Shown here: positions 7,163 through 16,207 of the stretch, piece by piece
How the letters are laid out: every line of letters starts with the position of its first letter
Position numbering within the stretch: the stretch's first letter is position 1
From: Lewinella sp. W8
GTDB lineage: Bacteria; Bacteroidota; Bacteroidia; Chitinophagales; Saprospiraceae
Length of the DNA: 64,000 nt
Reading direction: 5' to 3'
Assembly: GCF_004375085.3 (NCBI RefSeq)
Contig: NZ_SNAQ03000025.1
Location: 24,437 to 88,436 of the forward strand
Program-made: the position numbers and the translations under genes
The notes under the pieces: model-generated
What the model saw: only the letters and a program-made list of their open reading frames with translations
Told to the model about the DNA's origin: nothing
Database searches by the model: none

Positions 7163-7346
7163 CCAAAACGGTCTTTCCAAAAAGCAAACACTTGACAAAT
7201 TCTTTGGGTACATTTAGGCGGCTAGCGGAGGACGTTTCCGTCATTTCCTCAGATGCACGCGCGTACCGGACGGGAACGAAAGCGTTGAATCATCCTCCAC
7301 TATTGTACGACAAGACCCTAAAGTTGGGATTTTAACATATCGCGTC

Positions 7347-7943
7347 ATGAAAAACACGTCAATCCTTATTCCAATCATCCTCATTGTGTGCCTGGGTGCA
7401 CTGATTTATCTCTTCATTGCCGCGATGAATGCCGCCGACAATCCTTCCGGACAGGGGGGCAACGATCGCATCGTCCTGAACCCGGCCGACTACAGCGACG
7501 ATCCGCTACCCCAGGACCTGGGCGAGGACGCCGACCTGGAGCCCTACTTCCAGGAAGTTCCCGAAGACGAAATCGAAGGAGAAAGAAAGGACCTCAGCGG
7601 CGGCAACACCCCCACGACCGGAGAACGTTTCCCGGAGATTTCCGAAACTCCGGAGGATACTTACGACCGGGAAGAGACTGCCCCGGCACTTCCGGAAATT
7701 GCGGTAGATACGGATGGACGCTACCTAGTCATCGCCGGCAGCTTCCGGCAACTGGCCAACGCCGAGGCGCGCGTGAGCGCACTTCGCCGGTCCGGCTTTG
7801 CGGAGACTACCCTGGAAAAGTTCAATCGGGGCACCTACGCCGTTGCTCTGGCCGGGCGCTCTGATCGCTACAGTGAGGCCGCCAGAATCGCCGAGCGGGT
7901 GCGGGCGGCCGGATTTGAGGCCAAGGTGATGAAACGCCGCTAG
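7347..7943 (+). CDS. membrane-anchored SPOR-domain protein
   Basis: The 198-residue product has an N-terminal membrane anchor (ILIPIILIVCLGALIYLFIA), an acidic, proline-rich linker of about 90 residues, and a C-terminal SPOR domain (from GRYLVIAGSFRQLANAEARV to AAGFEAKVMKRR). SPOR domains bind denuded septal peptidoglycan, so the protein probably acts in the periplasm at division sites or in the cell wall. The exact partner cannot be read from sequence. It is a single gene, convergent with the rhodanese gene only 8 bp away. Confidence 0.8.
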   Translation: MKNTSILIPIILIVCLGALIYLFIAAMNAADNPSGQGGNDRIVLNPADYSDDPLPQDLGEDADLEPYFQEVPEDEIEGERKDLSGGNTPTTGERFPEISETPEDTYDREETAPALPEIAVDTDGRYLVIAGSFRQLANAEARVSALRRSGFAETTLEKFNRGTYAVALAGRSDRYSEAARIAERVRAAGFEAKVMKRR

Positions 7944-7951
7944 GCGCTCCC

Positions 7952-8248
7952 CTAGCCTTCCTGCCAGGCCAGCATGCCGCCCGTCAGGTTGCGGGGGTTG
8001 CTGAAGCCTGATTGCCGCAACAATTCTACGGCCATAGCGGAGCGCTTGCCGCTGCGGCAGTAGACCACCAGTTCCTGGTCCTTGTAGGGGGCAAGTTTAT
8101 CGAAAGACATGGTCAACTGTCCCAGCGGAATGTGGATTCCGCCGATGTTGAATTCGGCACGCTCGTAATCTTCGCGAACGTCCAGTAATACGTAATCCTT
8201 CTTTCCTTCAGCTTCCCGCTGCTTGATTTCCTGAATGCTTGCGTCCAT
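7952..8248 (-). CDS. single-domain rhodanese-like protein
   Basis: A 98-residue rhodanese homology domain with the active-site loop VVYCRSGKRSAMA, where Cys is the persulfide-forming residue, and the C-terminal GGMLAWQEG motif. It has the usual length for single-domain rhodaneses (GlpE/PspE-like) and no signal peptide, so it is cytoplasmic. Such proteins transfer sulfane sulfur, but the acceptor here is unknown. The stop lies next to the convergent SPOR gene. Confidence 0.88.
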   Translation of the reverse strand: MDASIQEIKQREAEGKKDYVLLDVREDYERAEFNIGGIHIPLGQLTMSFDKLAPYKDQELVVYCRSGKRSAMAVELLRQSGFSNPRNLTGGMLAWQEG

Positions 8249-8313
8249 GAATTCGATTTGTTTGGGGGGTACAACGCCTGAGCAGGCAAAATGGTTAATC
8301 CGCCCGGAATACC

Positions 8314-10794
8314 CTACTGGCGAACAATCTTGTGACGACTTACGCGGCGGCCGTCACTTACTTCGAGCAGGTAGAGTCCGGCGGGGAACTGATCAAGGGC
8401 GAGTGTTTCTACGCCGTTCGTGCGCAGCAGCTCGACGCCGGCAAGGTTGAATAACCGTACCGTCAGCGCCGGCAGCAGCAGTCCGGGGCGAGGACGCAGG
8501 TGCAAAGTGCCCTCGGTGGGATTGGGATATACGTCCAGGAGTGGCACCTCCGATTCCGGAGTGGACACGCTGGTCGGATTGATGTCCGCCCCAGCCATGA
8601 GCGGACGGATCATCAGGGCACCACGGATGCTTCCCCGCAGGGGCTCCCAGCCGTTGCCAAAGTCGAAGAATTGCACTTCTCCGGGCTGATTGTTCAGGTC
8701 GAGTCCGATCCCGACCGAGCGGTTGGCCCGCAGCTGTTCCCAGCCGACGAAGAAGTTCCCTTCAGGCAGTTCCAGGATCTCGGGCAGCTCGTAGCTCGTG
8801 AAACCCTGCAGGCTGTCGCGGTAAAAGTCTTCGGCAAACAGAATGGGAACGTCAAAGCTCAGGACCGGATCTCCTTCGGGTAAGGTGTCGCCCCGGTAGA
8901 TGACGATCCTCAGGTCCTGGTCTCCCAGGCTCCCCAATCCACGGGGAATGCGGAGTCGGACGCCCGTCAGCTTATCGGGCACGTAGTTGGTGTAGCGTTG
9001 CACGACCACCGTGCCCTCCTGGGCCTCCAGCATCACTTCCGCCGAGCCGTCATCGTAGGCGAAGTACTCGTCGAATACCGTGACCGTGGTGGCGGTGTCG
9101 TTGCGGAGGATGAGGGGAGAAAATCCATCCTGGGTTTCATCGCGGTACTGGTAGGTCTCTGAAATGCCGAAAAGGTCATTCGGATTCGCGTCGTTAAGCA
9201 GGAAGTTTTGGATATCCTGGAAATAATCCGTCCCCGGGAAGAACGCCTTGCGGACCTCGACGCCCTGGTTGGAGAAGTCATTATCCCCAAACGTTTGCGG
9301 AGCAAACAAGGTGGTTGAACTTACCGCGGAATTACCCGGCACGGCACGCACCACCGTATTCCCGATCCCGATCGTAGACGCATCATTTCGATGATTGAAG
9401 GCGATCAACTCCATGGTATCGCGGAATAGTTCGATGCCGCCTCCCCGCAGATGCCGGAGGGGCATACTCGTGTAGGGTTCGATCAAAACTTTAGGGGGGG
9501 CCACCAGGGCGATATCCTGAGTGACCACCGTCGAAGAGTCTCCAGTTAGCTTCACGTAATCCAGGTGCCACATATCTACCGCGCCCTGTTCGGAGCTCTT
9601 CGCTCCGAAGCGGAACTGGAAGCCGTCGTAGAGGTAGTTGTTCGGCACGCTCAGCGTTACCGGCTCAAAGGGCACTTCCGTATTGACGCCTACCGTATTG
9701 AGCAGGCCGGCCCGAGAAAACACGGTATTCCAATTTCCATTTTGATCGAGGAATTGCAGCAGAAAACTGTCCTGCGTTTCCGGTCGGTTGCCCAGCCCCC
9801 GGGGCTGGAGGTAAAAGTTAAGGGTCGCCACGGTGTTCCCCGTCATATCCAGCGGCGTGGACGTTAGGAAGTCCCGGATTTGGCTGGTGCCGGCGTTGGT
9901 GGGGGCGTAGGGCTGACCGTCGAAGTTTACGGCGTCGAAGGTGGCCACCCCGATGGAGGGGGGCAGGACCGCATAGGTGCGGTTGATCAGGACATCTTCG
10001 TTTTGCCAGAGTTCCGGGTCGGGGCGGAAATCGTCGTAGCTGAAGTCGTCGAAGAAGGGCAATGAACGCGTGGGGCGCTCAATCCGGAAGGCCGACCGGT
10101 AGGTATCACAAAGTCCGAAGGCGTTGCAGAGTTGTACGCAGACGCTGTCGACGCCGGCGTAGCGGGCGGCCACGTAAGTGTAATCATTTCCGTCCTGAAT
10201 GCCCGTAATGAAGGAGGCGCGCTGTTCGCGGCCGAGGTAGTCTGGTGCACAGGTTTCCACGGTGCGGCAAACGGCTCCACTGGGCAAATCGGGGGTAGGC
10301 ACGATGACTTCCGTGACGCCCTGCGGCGCAACGGGAAGTTCACCCAGTTCGATCAGTCGGCCCCGGCGCTGCACCAGGGCGATGGTCGATACCGTATCCG
10401 CACATACTCCATCTTCATTACAAACCGTCACCCGCAGGGTGTCGAGCCCCTGGCCAACGTTGGTATTGGCCACGTAAGTCAACGTATCGGACACCAGGGT
10501 GGCGGTACCGAAGGACGCTCCGGCACAGTCCAGGCAGCGGAAATCGTCAAATCCTCCGCCCAGGCCCAGGGTGTCCAGGGGCACCTTAATTTCCTGGGTG
10601 TTTCCCTCCAGAATTCGCACCATGTTTTCGGGCAGGGTGACCGTACAGTCATTTTTCTGAAAATCCGTCGGGGCGGCTGACTTGAGGGAGGACTTGATCA
10701 CCCGGTGCCCCGCCAGGGGAACCAGGCGCTGCGCCATCGTTTGGTGCGCAGACAGAATAAACAGCAAAGACAGCAGCAGTAATCTTATGTTCAT
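8314..10794 (-). CDS. secreted T9SS cargo protein, large beta-rich surface protein
   Basis: The 826-residue product starts with a signal peptide (MNIRLLLLSLLFILSAHQTMAQ) and ends with a type A type IX secretion sorting domain: PEVPLLDVYPNPTEG, VRLFNLAGVEL, FPAGLYLLEVSDG, KIVRQ. The middle region is rich in Asp, Gly and Thr, with Ig-like or jelly-roll-like segments and paired cysteines (FRCLDCAG, CRTVETCAPDY). No catalytic motif is recognisable. Family knowledge says such proteins cross the outer membrane by T9SS and are released or bound to surface LPS. The function may be adhesive or structural. Confidence 0.85.
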   Translation of the reverse strand: MNIRLLLLSLLFILSAHQTMAQRLVPLAGHRVIKSSLKSAAPTDFQKNDCTVTLPENMVRILEGNTQEIKVPLDTLGLGGGFDDFRCLDCAGASFGTATLVSDTLTYVANTNVGQGLDTLRVTVCNEDGVCADTVSTIALVQRRGRLIELGELPVAPQGVTEVIVPTPDLPSGAVCRTVETCAPDYLGREQRASFITGIQDGNDYTYVAARYAGVDSVCVQLCNAFGLCDTYRSAFRIERPTRSLPFFDDFSYDDFRPDPELWQNEDVLINRTYAVLPPSIGVATFDAVNFDGQPYAPTNAGTSQIRDFLTSTPLDMTGNTVATLNFYLQPRGLGNRPETQDSFLLQFLDQNGNWNTVFSRAGLLNTVGVNTEVPFEPVTLSVPNNYLYDGFQFRFGAKSSEQGAVDMWHLDYVKLTGDSSTVVTQDIALVAPPKVLIEPYTSMPLRHLRGGGIELFRDTMELIAFNHRNDASTIGIGNTVVRAVPGNSAVSSTTLFAPQTFGDNDFSNQGVEVRKAFFPGTDYFQDIQNFLLNDANPNDLFGISETYQYRDETQDGFSPLILRNDTATTVTVFDEYFAYDDGSAEVMLEAQEGTVVVQRYTNYVPDKLTGVRLRIPRGLGSLGDQDLRIVIYRGDTLPEGDPVLSFDVPILFAEDFYRDSLQGFTSYELPEILELPEGNFFVGWEQLRANRSVGIGLDLNNQPGEVQFFDFGNGWEPLRGSIRGALMIRPLMAGADINPTSVSTPESEVPLLDVYPNPTEGTLHLRPRPGLLLPALTVRLFNLAGVELLRTNGVETLALDQFPAGLYLLEVSDGRRVSRHKIVRQ

Positions 10795-10910
10795 GTGGTG
10801 GGGATGTAAAAACGGGGAAGATATATTCTAACGCCGGGTTGCGCACTTTGGTGTACGATAAGGTAAGGTGGGAGTCTACTTCCCTGGCGGCACGACAAAT
10901 CAGCGGCAGA

Positions 10911-13900
10911 TCAGGGACAATCGGTCGGTCGCTGATCGGAAAGGAACACCGTCAGGCGGGTACCCAGAGCAACGCTCTGCCCCGCTGCGGGTTCGGTGCG
11001 CACGATGAAGGCATCATCGCGGCTGGCGACCGTTCCCCGGACACTGCCAATTTCCAGGCCACTTCCCCCCAGGACGAACTCCGCTTCACTAAAGCGGCGG
11101 CACTTCAGCTGGGGCACGTTTACGTTGCCCGTCTGACGGATGGTCACGACAAATTCGAGGGTACTGCCCTGGGGCACCTTTACGCCTCCCCGAAGGTCTT
11201 CATCGGTGATTTTCTGATCGTCGTAAAAGAAGTGAAGAATGGTATTTTCCTCCTGTTTCGGGTCGTATTCCCGGGAGCGGACTTTCGCCCGGATGCCCAG
11301 GGACCGTAGGGCCCGGACGTATTGGTCATAATCATAATTCCCCACCAGGCTGGGCAGGGTGATCATGGGGGCCTCATCGCTGAGGATGGTCAGGTAGATC
11401 GTTCGGTTTTTCTTAACCCGGCTGTTGGGACGGGGGTGCTGCTGCACCACTAGGCCGGCCGGCCGATCGGGATCAAAGGCTCCCTTATCCACGTCAATTC
11501 GCAGGCCAAGGTCTTCCGCCATCCGGCGGGCCTCCTCAATCTGAGTCCCCTCGAAGGTGGGGAGTTCCAGGCTCTTGCCGTGGTTGGTGTACCAGCTCAT
11601 GCCCACCCGCAGCATGACGAACAGCAGGAGGAAAAAGAGCAGGGCACCACCGATATTCTTCCAAACGTAGGGGGCCCGGAAAAAATCCAGCACCTTTCCT
11701 CCGGTCGCCTTCAGCTTGGCGACCAGGGGATGAACGTCTTCGTCTTCCTCTTCTTCCACTGCCGGAGCGGCGAAAACGGGCGTAGGCTCGGGCACCGGGG
11801 TGACGGGAGGTGTCACTTCCACGGCGGATGGGGGTGGAGTGACGGACTCCGGAATGTCCGGGGTGTCTTCGGATCGTGGCTGATCGGTTTCTTCCGTGGA
11901 GGTCAAAGCGAGGTTCGTTTCTTGGCGTGAGGGTAATTCTTCGGAGACCGGGCCAGCGGCGGCAGTGACGGGTGCTGGCGGAGCCGCGGCGCGATCACGA
12001 CGGGCCTTCCCGTAACTGAGAATGGCGTCAATAAATTGCGCGGGTTGGTAGCCGGCAAGGGCGGCCTGGTGGAAAATGGCCGTAGCGGGGGTCATTCCCG
12101 GGAGGCTGTTCACCTCGATGGGGATGGTGTCCACCCGCCCGTCCGCAAACACCCGCACGAAGGCATCGATGCGGCAATAGCCTTCCACCGCCAATTGCCG
12201 GGCGATCTGCTCCAGATCGGCGCGTACCTGCCCGGCTACGTAGTCGTAGCTGTAGGCCTCGGTGGCTAAGCGGGCGGGCGTAAGGTTTTGCCCCTCGCCG
12301 GCCAGGAATTTTTCTTCCAGACTGAGGACTTCCCCTCCGGCCAGGGTTTCGCTGGGCTCGAAGACTTCGTAGCGCAGCGCACCGTCCACTCCCTGGTGGG
12401 TAAGCATGCCGCCGGTGATCTCGAGAAATTTATCCGCCCCTTCGGCGGCGATGAGCTTTTCGAATAGGATCGTCGATTTACCGGCCGGCCACTCGTCTTT
12501 GGCGGACAGCTTCATTTCCCGGCGGGCGTTAGCTTCGTCCAGGGCATCCGGGCGGAAGGTGAGGTGCACGTAGGCGTGCAGCTCATCCCGCTGCTTGATG
12601 AGCTTGACGGCGGAGCTACAGCCGTCATCGACGGGTTTGGCGATGAGGGGATACCCGAAGCGGGCCTCTACTTCGTCGTAAAAAGCCGCTTCTCCTTTCC
12701 GGAAATCGTCGATGGAGGCCAGCCACTGATCGGTGGTGTCAATGCCGGCGTCGCGCAACAGCTGGAGGCTGTTGTGCTTATCGATGGTCAGGGAAGAGCT
12801 CTCGACTCCCGAGCCGTTGTAGTAGATGCCCAGCTGTTCCAGCGCTTCCTGCACCCGACCATCTTCTCCGGGGCGGCCGTGCAGGGCGATGAAGGTGCCA
12901 TCGACGGTAGCGGGAAGGTTCGACCAGGCGATTTGTTGGGGGTGAAAGACCACTTCCGGGTCCGCGTAGCGGGCCGTGATGCTCGCGCAGGCTTCCCGGA
13001 TTTCTCCGATCACGGGGTGCTCTTCCGACTTGATGAGTTTATCGCGGATGTCGTCCGCGTTGTCCTTCAGCAAAAGATTGATCGGCAGCTGATAGAGGAC
13101 GTAGTCCGTGGCGGGCGTCTGCACCGGCGGCGGAGCCGCCGGGCTATCCAGTGGTGTGGTGAGGAAAATCGGCAGCGGCCGATACGCTTCACTGGAGCTT
13201 AATTTCTCGTAGACATTACGCCCACTTTCCACGCTGATGTGGCGCTCGAAGCTTACCCCACCCAACAGCACGCCAATGCGCTCTTTGGCGCTGGCCGCGG
13301 CGCGTTGGGCGTCCAGGGCCGCGTCCAGCTGAGACCCCAGCTCGTTGGCAATATCTGCCAGTTCACTTTGCATCCCGCGCTCGCGCAAAGACGTTCGAAT
13401 GATGAAGGTGAGGAACTGGCTGGGGTTCAGGCCGATTTCTGCCGCCTGGTGGAAGAAGAAACTGGACGGCATCATGCCCGAGGTGGTATTCGGATCGTTG
13501 AGGAAGATGCCTCCTCCGGGGGTGTGGAAGCCGTCGATGCGGGCGTAGACGTGGAAGCCGAGCTCAACGAACAAGCGCTCACATTCTTCGCGGATGGCCT
13601 GGATGCGATCCGACGGCAGGTCGATTGGAGTTACTTTCCGACTGCGTCCGGGCATGTATTTGCTGCGGTAGTCGAAGAGTTCGCTACCGGATTTGACGAT
13701 TTCCGTCGGGGGCAGGGCAACGGCCTCCCCTTCGGGAGTACGCACCACGATACAGCTGAATTCCTTGCCCGTGATAAAGCTCTCGACGATGACCCGCTCC
13801 TCGCTTTGGTGGGCGGAGAACAGGATGATTTCCTCGCTTCCCTCCGCCGCCGCTGCTTCGAGGTAGTCGAACAGGTCGTCGGGGGTGTAGAGGGTGATTT

Positions 13901-14729
13901 CGTGCTCGCCGCGGCGCGCATCGAGCGGGAAGGCCAGGCCATCGCGCAGGTCACTCAGTTGGCGCACGTACTCCAGCCGCTCGTAGGGCGACCGATCGCG
14001 GTATTCGTTCAGCGGAAGTTCTTCCCGGAAAAAGGCCGCGTTGACGGCGCGGGTAAAGCCCTCTGCTCCGGCTTCCTCCTCCAGAATGGCCACGCCGATG
14101 GAACTCCCCTGGCGCGCGGGCCGGATGACCATGGGCCAGCCAATTTCTTTCTCGGCGGCCGCGAAATATTCAGCGGCGGTAGCCGCGCTGAAATCTCCGC
14201 GGTTGATGACCTGAATGGCCGGAGCAGCGAAACCCCGGGCGGCCATCAGCTCCTTCTGGAGGGCCTTATCCATGCCAATTTCACTGGCTTTCACCCCGCT
14301 ACCGGTGTAGGGAATCCCGGCGTATTCCAGTTCGCGCTGCAGTTGGCCGTCCTCCCCGTATTCCCCGTGCAGGGCCAGAAACGCCACGTCGATGAGCGTG
14401 GGTAGCTCCTCTCGGCGGATGCGACGCCCTACGTGTCGTCCCATCTCTTCCAGGGCCAGCTCGTCCAGCGGACCGAGGCTTTCCTGGTAGACCTGAAAGC
14501 CGTGTTTTGATTCCGGGGCCAGGGCTACCGGGGGAAAGAAGTCCCGGATACTGCCACGGTAGAGGTATTGCCAGTCCAGCAAGTACCAACGCCGAAAGCT
14601 GTCCACGAAAATGGGAACCGGCTCGAAGAGTTCTTTGTCCAGATTGTCGTAAACGGTACGACCGCCAGCAAAAGAGATTTCGCGTTCCCGGCTGGGGCCG
14701 CCAAAGAAGATGCCTACTTTGATGCTCAT
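10911..14729 (-). CDS. fusion of two D-Ala-D-Ala-ligase-like modules, a membrane segment and three PASTA domains
   Basis: This is a 1272-residue protein. Module 1 (about 1-450) has HGEYGEDG (121), GSGVKASEIGMDK (143), RPARQGSSIGV (203) and RIDG (397). Its metal-binding loop reads NDPNTTSGMM (411) instead of the usual ExNxxPGMT. Module 2 (about 483-915) has HGRPGEDG (617), GSGVESSSLTIDK (639), a divergent KPVDDGCSSAV (698), RIDAF (853) and the canonical EVNSLPGMT (872). A Pro/Glu-rich linker (915-1000), one membrane helix (about 1026-1044) and three PASTA repeats (about 1052, 1122, 1203 onward) follow. The ATP-grasp parts should be cytoplasmic and the PASTA part periplasmic. In many Bacteroidota, as I recall, ddl and a PASTA gene are neighbours. 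A duplicated and fused form is unusual. The ligase activity of each half is uncertain. Confidence 0.85.
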   Translation of the reverse strand: MSIKVGIFFGGPSREREISFAGGRTVYDNLDKELFEPVPIFVDSFRRWYLLDWQYLYRGSIRDFFPPVALAPESKHGFQVYQESLGPLDELALEEMGRHVGRRIRREELPTLIDVAFLALHGEYGEDGQLQRELEYAGIPYTGSGVKASEIGMDKALQKELMAARGFAAPAIQVINRGDFSAATAAEYFAAAEKEIGWPMVIRPARQGSSIGVAILEEEAGAEGFTRAVNAAFFREELPLNEYRDRSPYERLEYVRQLSDLRDGLAFPLDARRGEHEITLYTPDDLFDYLEAAAAEGSEEIILFSAHQSEERVIVESFITGKEFSCIVVRTPEGEAVALPPTEIVKSGSELFDYRSKYMPGRSRKVTPIDLPSDRIQAIREECERLFVELGFHVYARIDGFHTPGGGIFLNDPNTTSGMMPSSFFFHQAAEIGLNPSQFLTFIIRTSLRERGMQSELADIANELGSQLDAALDAQRAAASAKERIGVLLGGVSFERHISVESGRNVYEKLSSSEAYRPLPIFLTTPLDSPAAPPPVQTPATDYVLYQLPINLLLKDNADDIRDKLIKSEEHPVIGEIREACASITARYADPEVVFHPQQIAWSNLPATVDGTFIALHGRPGEDGRVQEALEQLGIYYNGSGVESSSLTIDKHNSLQLLRDAGIDTTDQWLASIDDFRKGEAAFYDEVEARFGYPLIAKPVDDGCSSAVKLIKQRDELHAYVHLTFRPDALDEANARREMKLSAKDEWPAGKSTILFEKLIAAEGADKFLEITGGMLTHQGVDGALRYEVFEPSETLAGGEVLSLEEKFLAGEGQNLTPARLATEAYSYDYVAGQVRADLEQIARQLAVEGYCRIDAFVRVFADGRVDTIPIEVNSLPGMTPATAIFHQAALAGYQPAQFIDAILSYGKARRDRAAAPPAPVTAAAGPVSEELPSRQETNLALTSTEETDQPRSEDTPDIPESVTPPPSAVEVTPPVTPVPEPTPVFAAPAVEEEEDEDVHPLVAKLKATGGKVLDFFRAPYVWKNIGGALLFFLLLFVMLRVGMSWYTNHGKSLELPTFEGTQIEEARRMAEDLGLRIDVDKGAFDPDRPAGLVVQQHPRPNSRVKKNRTIYLTILSDEAPMITLPSLVGNYDYDQYVRALRSLGIRAKVRSREYDPKQEENTILHFFYDDQKITDEDLRGGVKVPQGSTLEFVVTIRQTGNVNVPQLKCRRFSEAEFVLGGSGLEIGSVRGTVASRDDAFIVRTEPAAGQSVALGTRLTVFLSDQRPTDCP

Positions 14730-15069
14730 ACGTTGGTTTATAACGCCAGACCTGCGGCGAATGAGGTAGAAAGCCCTCCTCGGCGGGGGTCCGTAGTGCT
14801 TGGCGAAGGTAGCCAGAATCGCCGAAATACCTGACGTGGAATGAGTAAACGCCGGGGCTCAACGAGTATTTGTGGAGGAAATGTTTATCCCCCTAGGCTG
14901 GAAGGGGTTTTCTTTTTTGCGATCAATGTCGCAAGGCCCTGGTCGATGCCGAGCATCGACTGCAGACCTTGCTCGTTGAGGAAGTCCCCCGTCTGCACTT
15001 ATCGACGGACAAGCCTCCGGGGCCAAGGGGATGTAACACGCTAGTTTCGGGAATGGCTATCTTCGGACC
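14730..15069. other. intergenic region with long imperfect hairpin
   Basis: No gene was seen. The divergent promoters of the Ddl-PASTA gene and the glycosylase gene should lie here. The main structure is the hairpin at 14931-14972. A second short one (CCCC/GGGG with TAGGCTGGA loop) followed by TTTTCTTTTTT lies at about 14890-14918. Confidence 0.5.
14931..14972. repeat. imperfect hairpin with ~19-bp arms and 3-nt loop
   Basis: GCAAGGCCCTGGTCGATGC (14931-14949) and GCATCGACTGCAGACCTTGC (14953-14972) are near-complementary around the loop CGA. There is no T-run at its end, so it is not a typical terminator. It may be an RNA structure or a protein-binding site. Confidence 0.55.
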
Positions 15070-15690
15070 ATGATTCCGCCAAACGTCCGCCAACACTTGC
15101 TGCAGGAGCCCCGCATTGCTCCCTTACTCGATGAGCTCACCGTTCCCGAACGGCCGGATTTCGGGGGCGACGTCTATTTCGGGCTACAACGCTCCATTGC
15201 CTACCAGCAACTGAGCGGGAAGGCCGCCGGCACCATCTTCGGGCGGTTTCTCCAGCTTTTCCCCGATGAGTACCCCCATCCCGAGCAACTGCTGGCCATG
15301 GACGACGATCTGGTGCGTAGCGCCGGCATGAGCCGGTCCAAGACCGCCTACGTGAAAAACGTGGCTCAGTACTGGATTGACCACCGGCTCCTCAACGTAA
15401 ACTGGGACGATTACGCAGACGAGCAGATCCTGGACATGCTGACCTCCATCAAGGGCGTTGGGCAGTGGACGGTGGAGATGGTGCTGATGTTCATCCTCAA
15501 GCGTCCGGACCTCCTGCCCCTGGACGATCTCATCGTCAAGCGAAACATCATCAAATTATTTGACGTGGACGCCGAACGCCTCCGCGGCAAAAAGCTGAAC
15601 GCCGAATTGCTGCGGGTGACCGAGCCCTGGCGCCCGTACCGGAGTTACGCCAGTCGGGTGATGTGGGCGCTGTACAATACGGAGATTTGA
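15070..15690 (+). CDS. DNA-3-methyladenine glycosylase, AlkA/HhH-GPD family
   Basis: The 206-residue product contains the helix-hairpin-helix DNA-binding motif LTSIKGVGQWTVEMVLMFIL followed by LLPLDDLIVKR, where the second Asp is expected to be the catalytic residue of the HhH-GPD superfamily. The N-terminal half has SIAYQQLSGKAAGTIFGRF, typical of bacterial AlkA-like proteins. It excises alkylated bases in base-excision repair. It lacks the extra N-terminal domain of E. coli AlkA, as short AlkA homologues do, and has no iron-sulfur cysteines. Confidence 0.9.
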   Translation: MIPPNVRQHLLQEPRIAPLLDELTVPERPDFGGDVYFGLQRSIAYQQLSGKAAGTIFGRFLQLFPDEYPHPEQLLAMDDDLVRSAGMSRSKTAYVKNVAQYWIDHRLLNVNWDDYADEQILDMLTSIKGVGQWTVEMVLMFILKRPDLLPLDDLIVKRNIIKLFDVDAERLRGKKLNAELLRVTEPWRPYRSYASRVMWALYNTEI

Positions 15691-15691
15691 T

Positions 15692-15967
15692 TTAGGCAAT
15701 GGTACAACCGTTTTCCACGTTGGCGGACCAGGCCCCACGATAGGAATCGTTTTTCCGCATGGTTTTCACCCTGGAGTCGCAGCTTCCCGGCACGGGAGAT
15801 TCCAGTAGGAAGTAGAGTCTTAAATATCCATTGGCCACCAGTGGAACCCAGGGCAGGATGCGATGGGCGGCCAGAATACTCCGGTGACGGCGGAGTTTCC
15901 AGAGCAGTCGGGCCCAGTCCAACAAAAGCAAAAGGGCCGAAGGGAGCAGTAGTTTTTTGAGCACCAT
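15692..15967 (-). CDS. possible small membrane protein, 91 aa
   Basis: ATG at 15967 opens a frame beginning MVLKKLLLPSALLLLLDWAR, a plausible signal anchor, with further hydrophobic stretches (ILPWVPLVANGYLRLYFLL) and a basic, cysteine-containing tail. It converges on the glycosylase gene with a 1-bp gap. No family was recognised, and the only evidence is composition and placement. It could be a chance frame. Confidence 0.35.
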   Translation of the reverse strand: MVLKKLLLPSALLLLLDWARLLWKLRRHRSILAAHRILPWVPLVANGYLRLYFLLESPVPGSCDSRVKTMRKNDSYRGAWSANVENGCTIA

Positions 15968-16207
15968 TTAATGACGGGTTTCCCATAAATTAAGGAGTAC
16001 ACCCGCCGGAAAGAATATTTTTCGATTAACCCTGGCAATAGCCTGATGAGCAGAAAACAGCAGATTACAAAACAAGATAGTTCCCCGTCACTCGCCTGGA
16101 CAAAACGGAAGAATTCTCCTCCGACGCAACTTTTGGGCGATTGCAGAGCTTTCCCCTGCAAAATGTCATAAATTTGCGGCCTTTGTTGCCCAAGTAATCT
16201 CTTCAAG

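Larger units (their letters stand above)
6685..7346. other. intergenic region with inverted repeat copies and a leftward terminator
   Basis: I see no credible gene in this stretch, although long frames run across it. It holds two minus-strand copies of the 32-mer repeat known from 4131-4212 (6780-6808, 6848-6876), a partial third copy near 6918, recurring GCTTGGGTC / CCAAGGCG words, and a perfect hairpin at 7141-7162. The low-complexity pattern matches the 3.6-4.2 kb region read in the opposite orientation. Confidence 0.65.

Noticed and set aside
6175..7335. 386-codon plus-strand frame across fni and the adjoining gap
   Set aside because: Antisense to IPP isomerase in its first part and runs through repeat DNA in its second. 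Product is basic, low-complexity and family-less.
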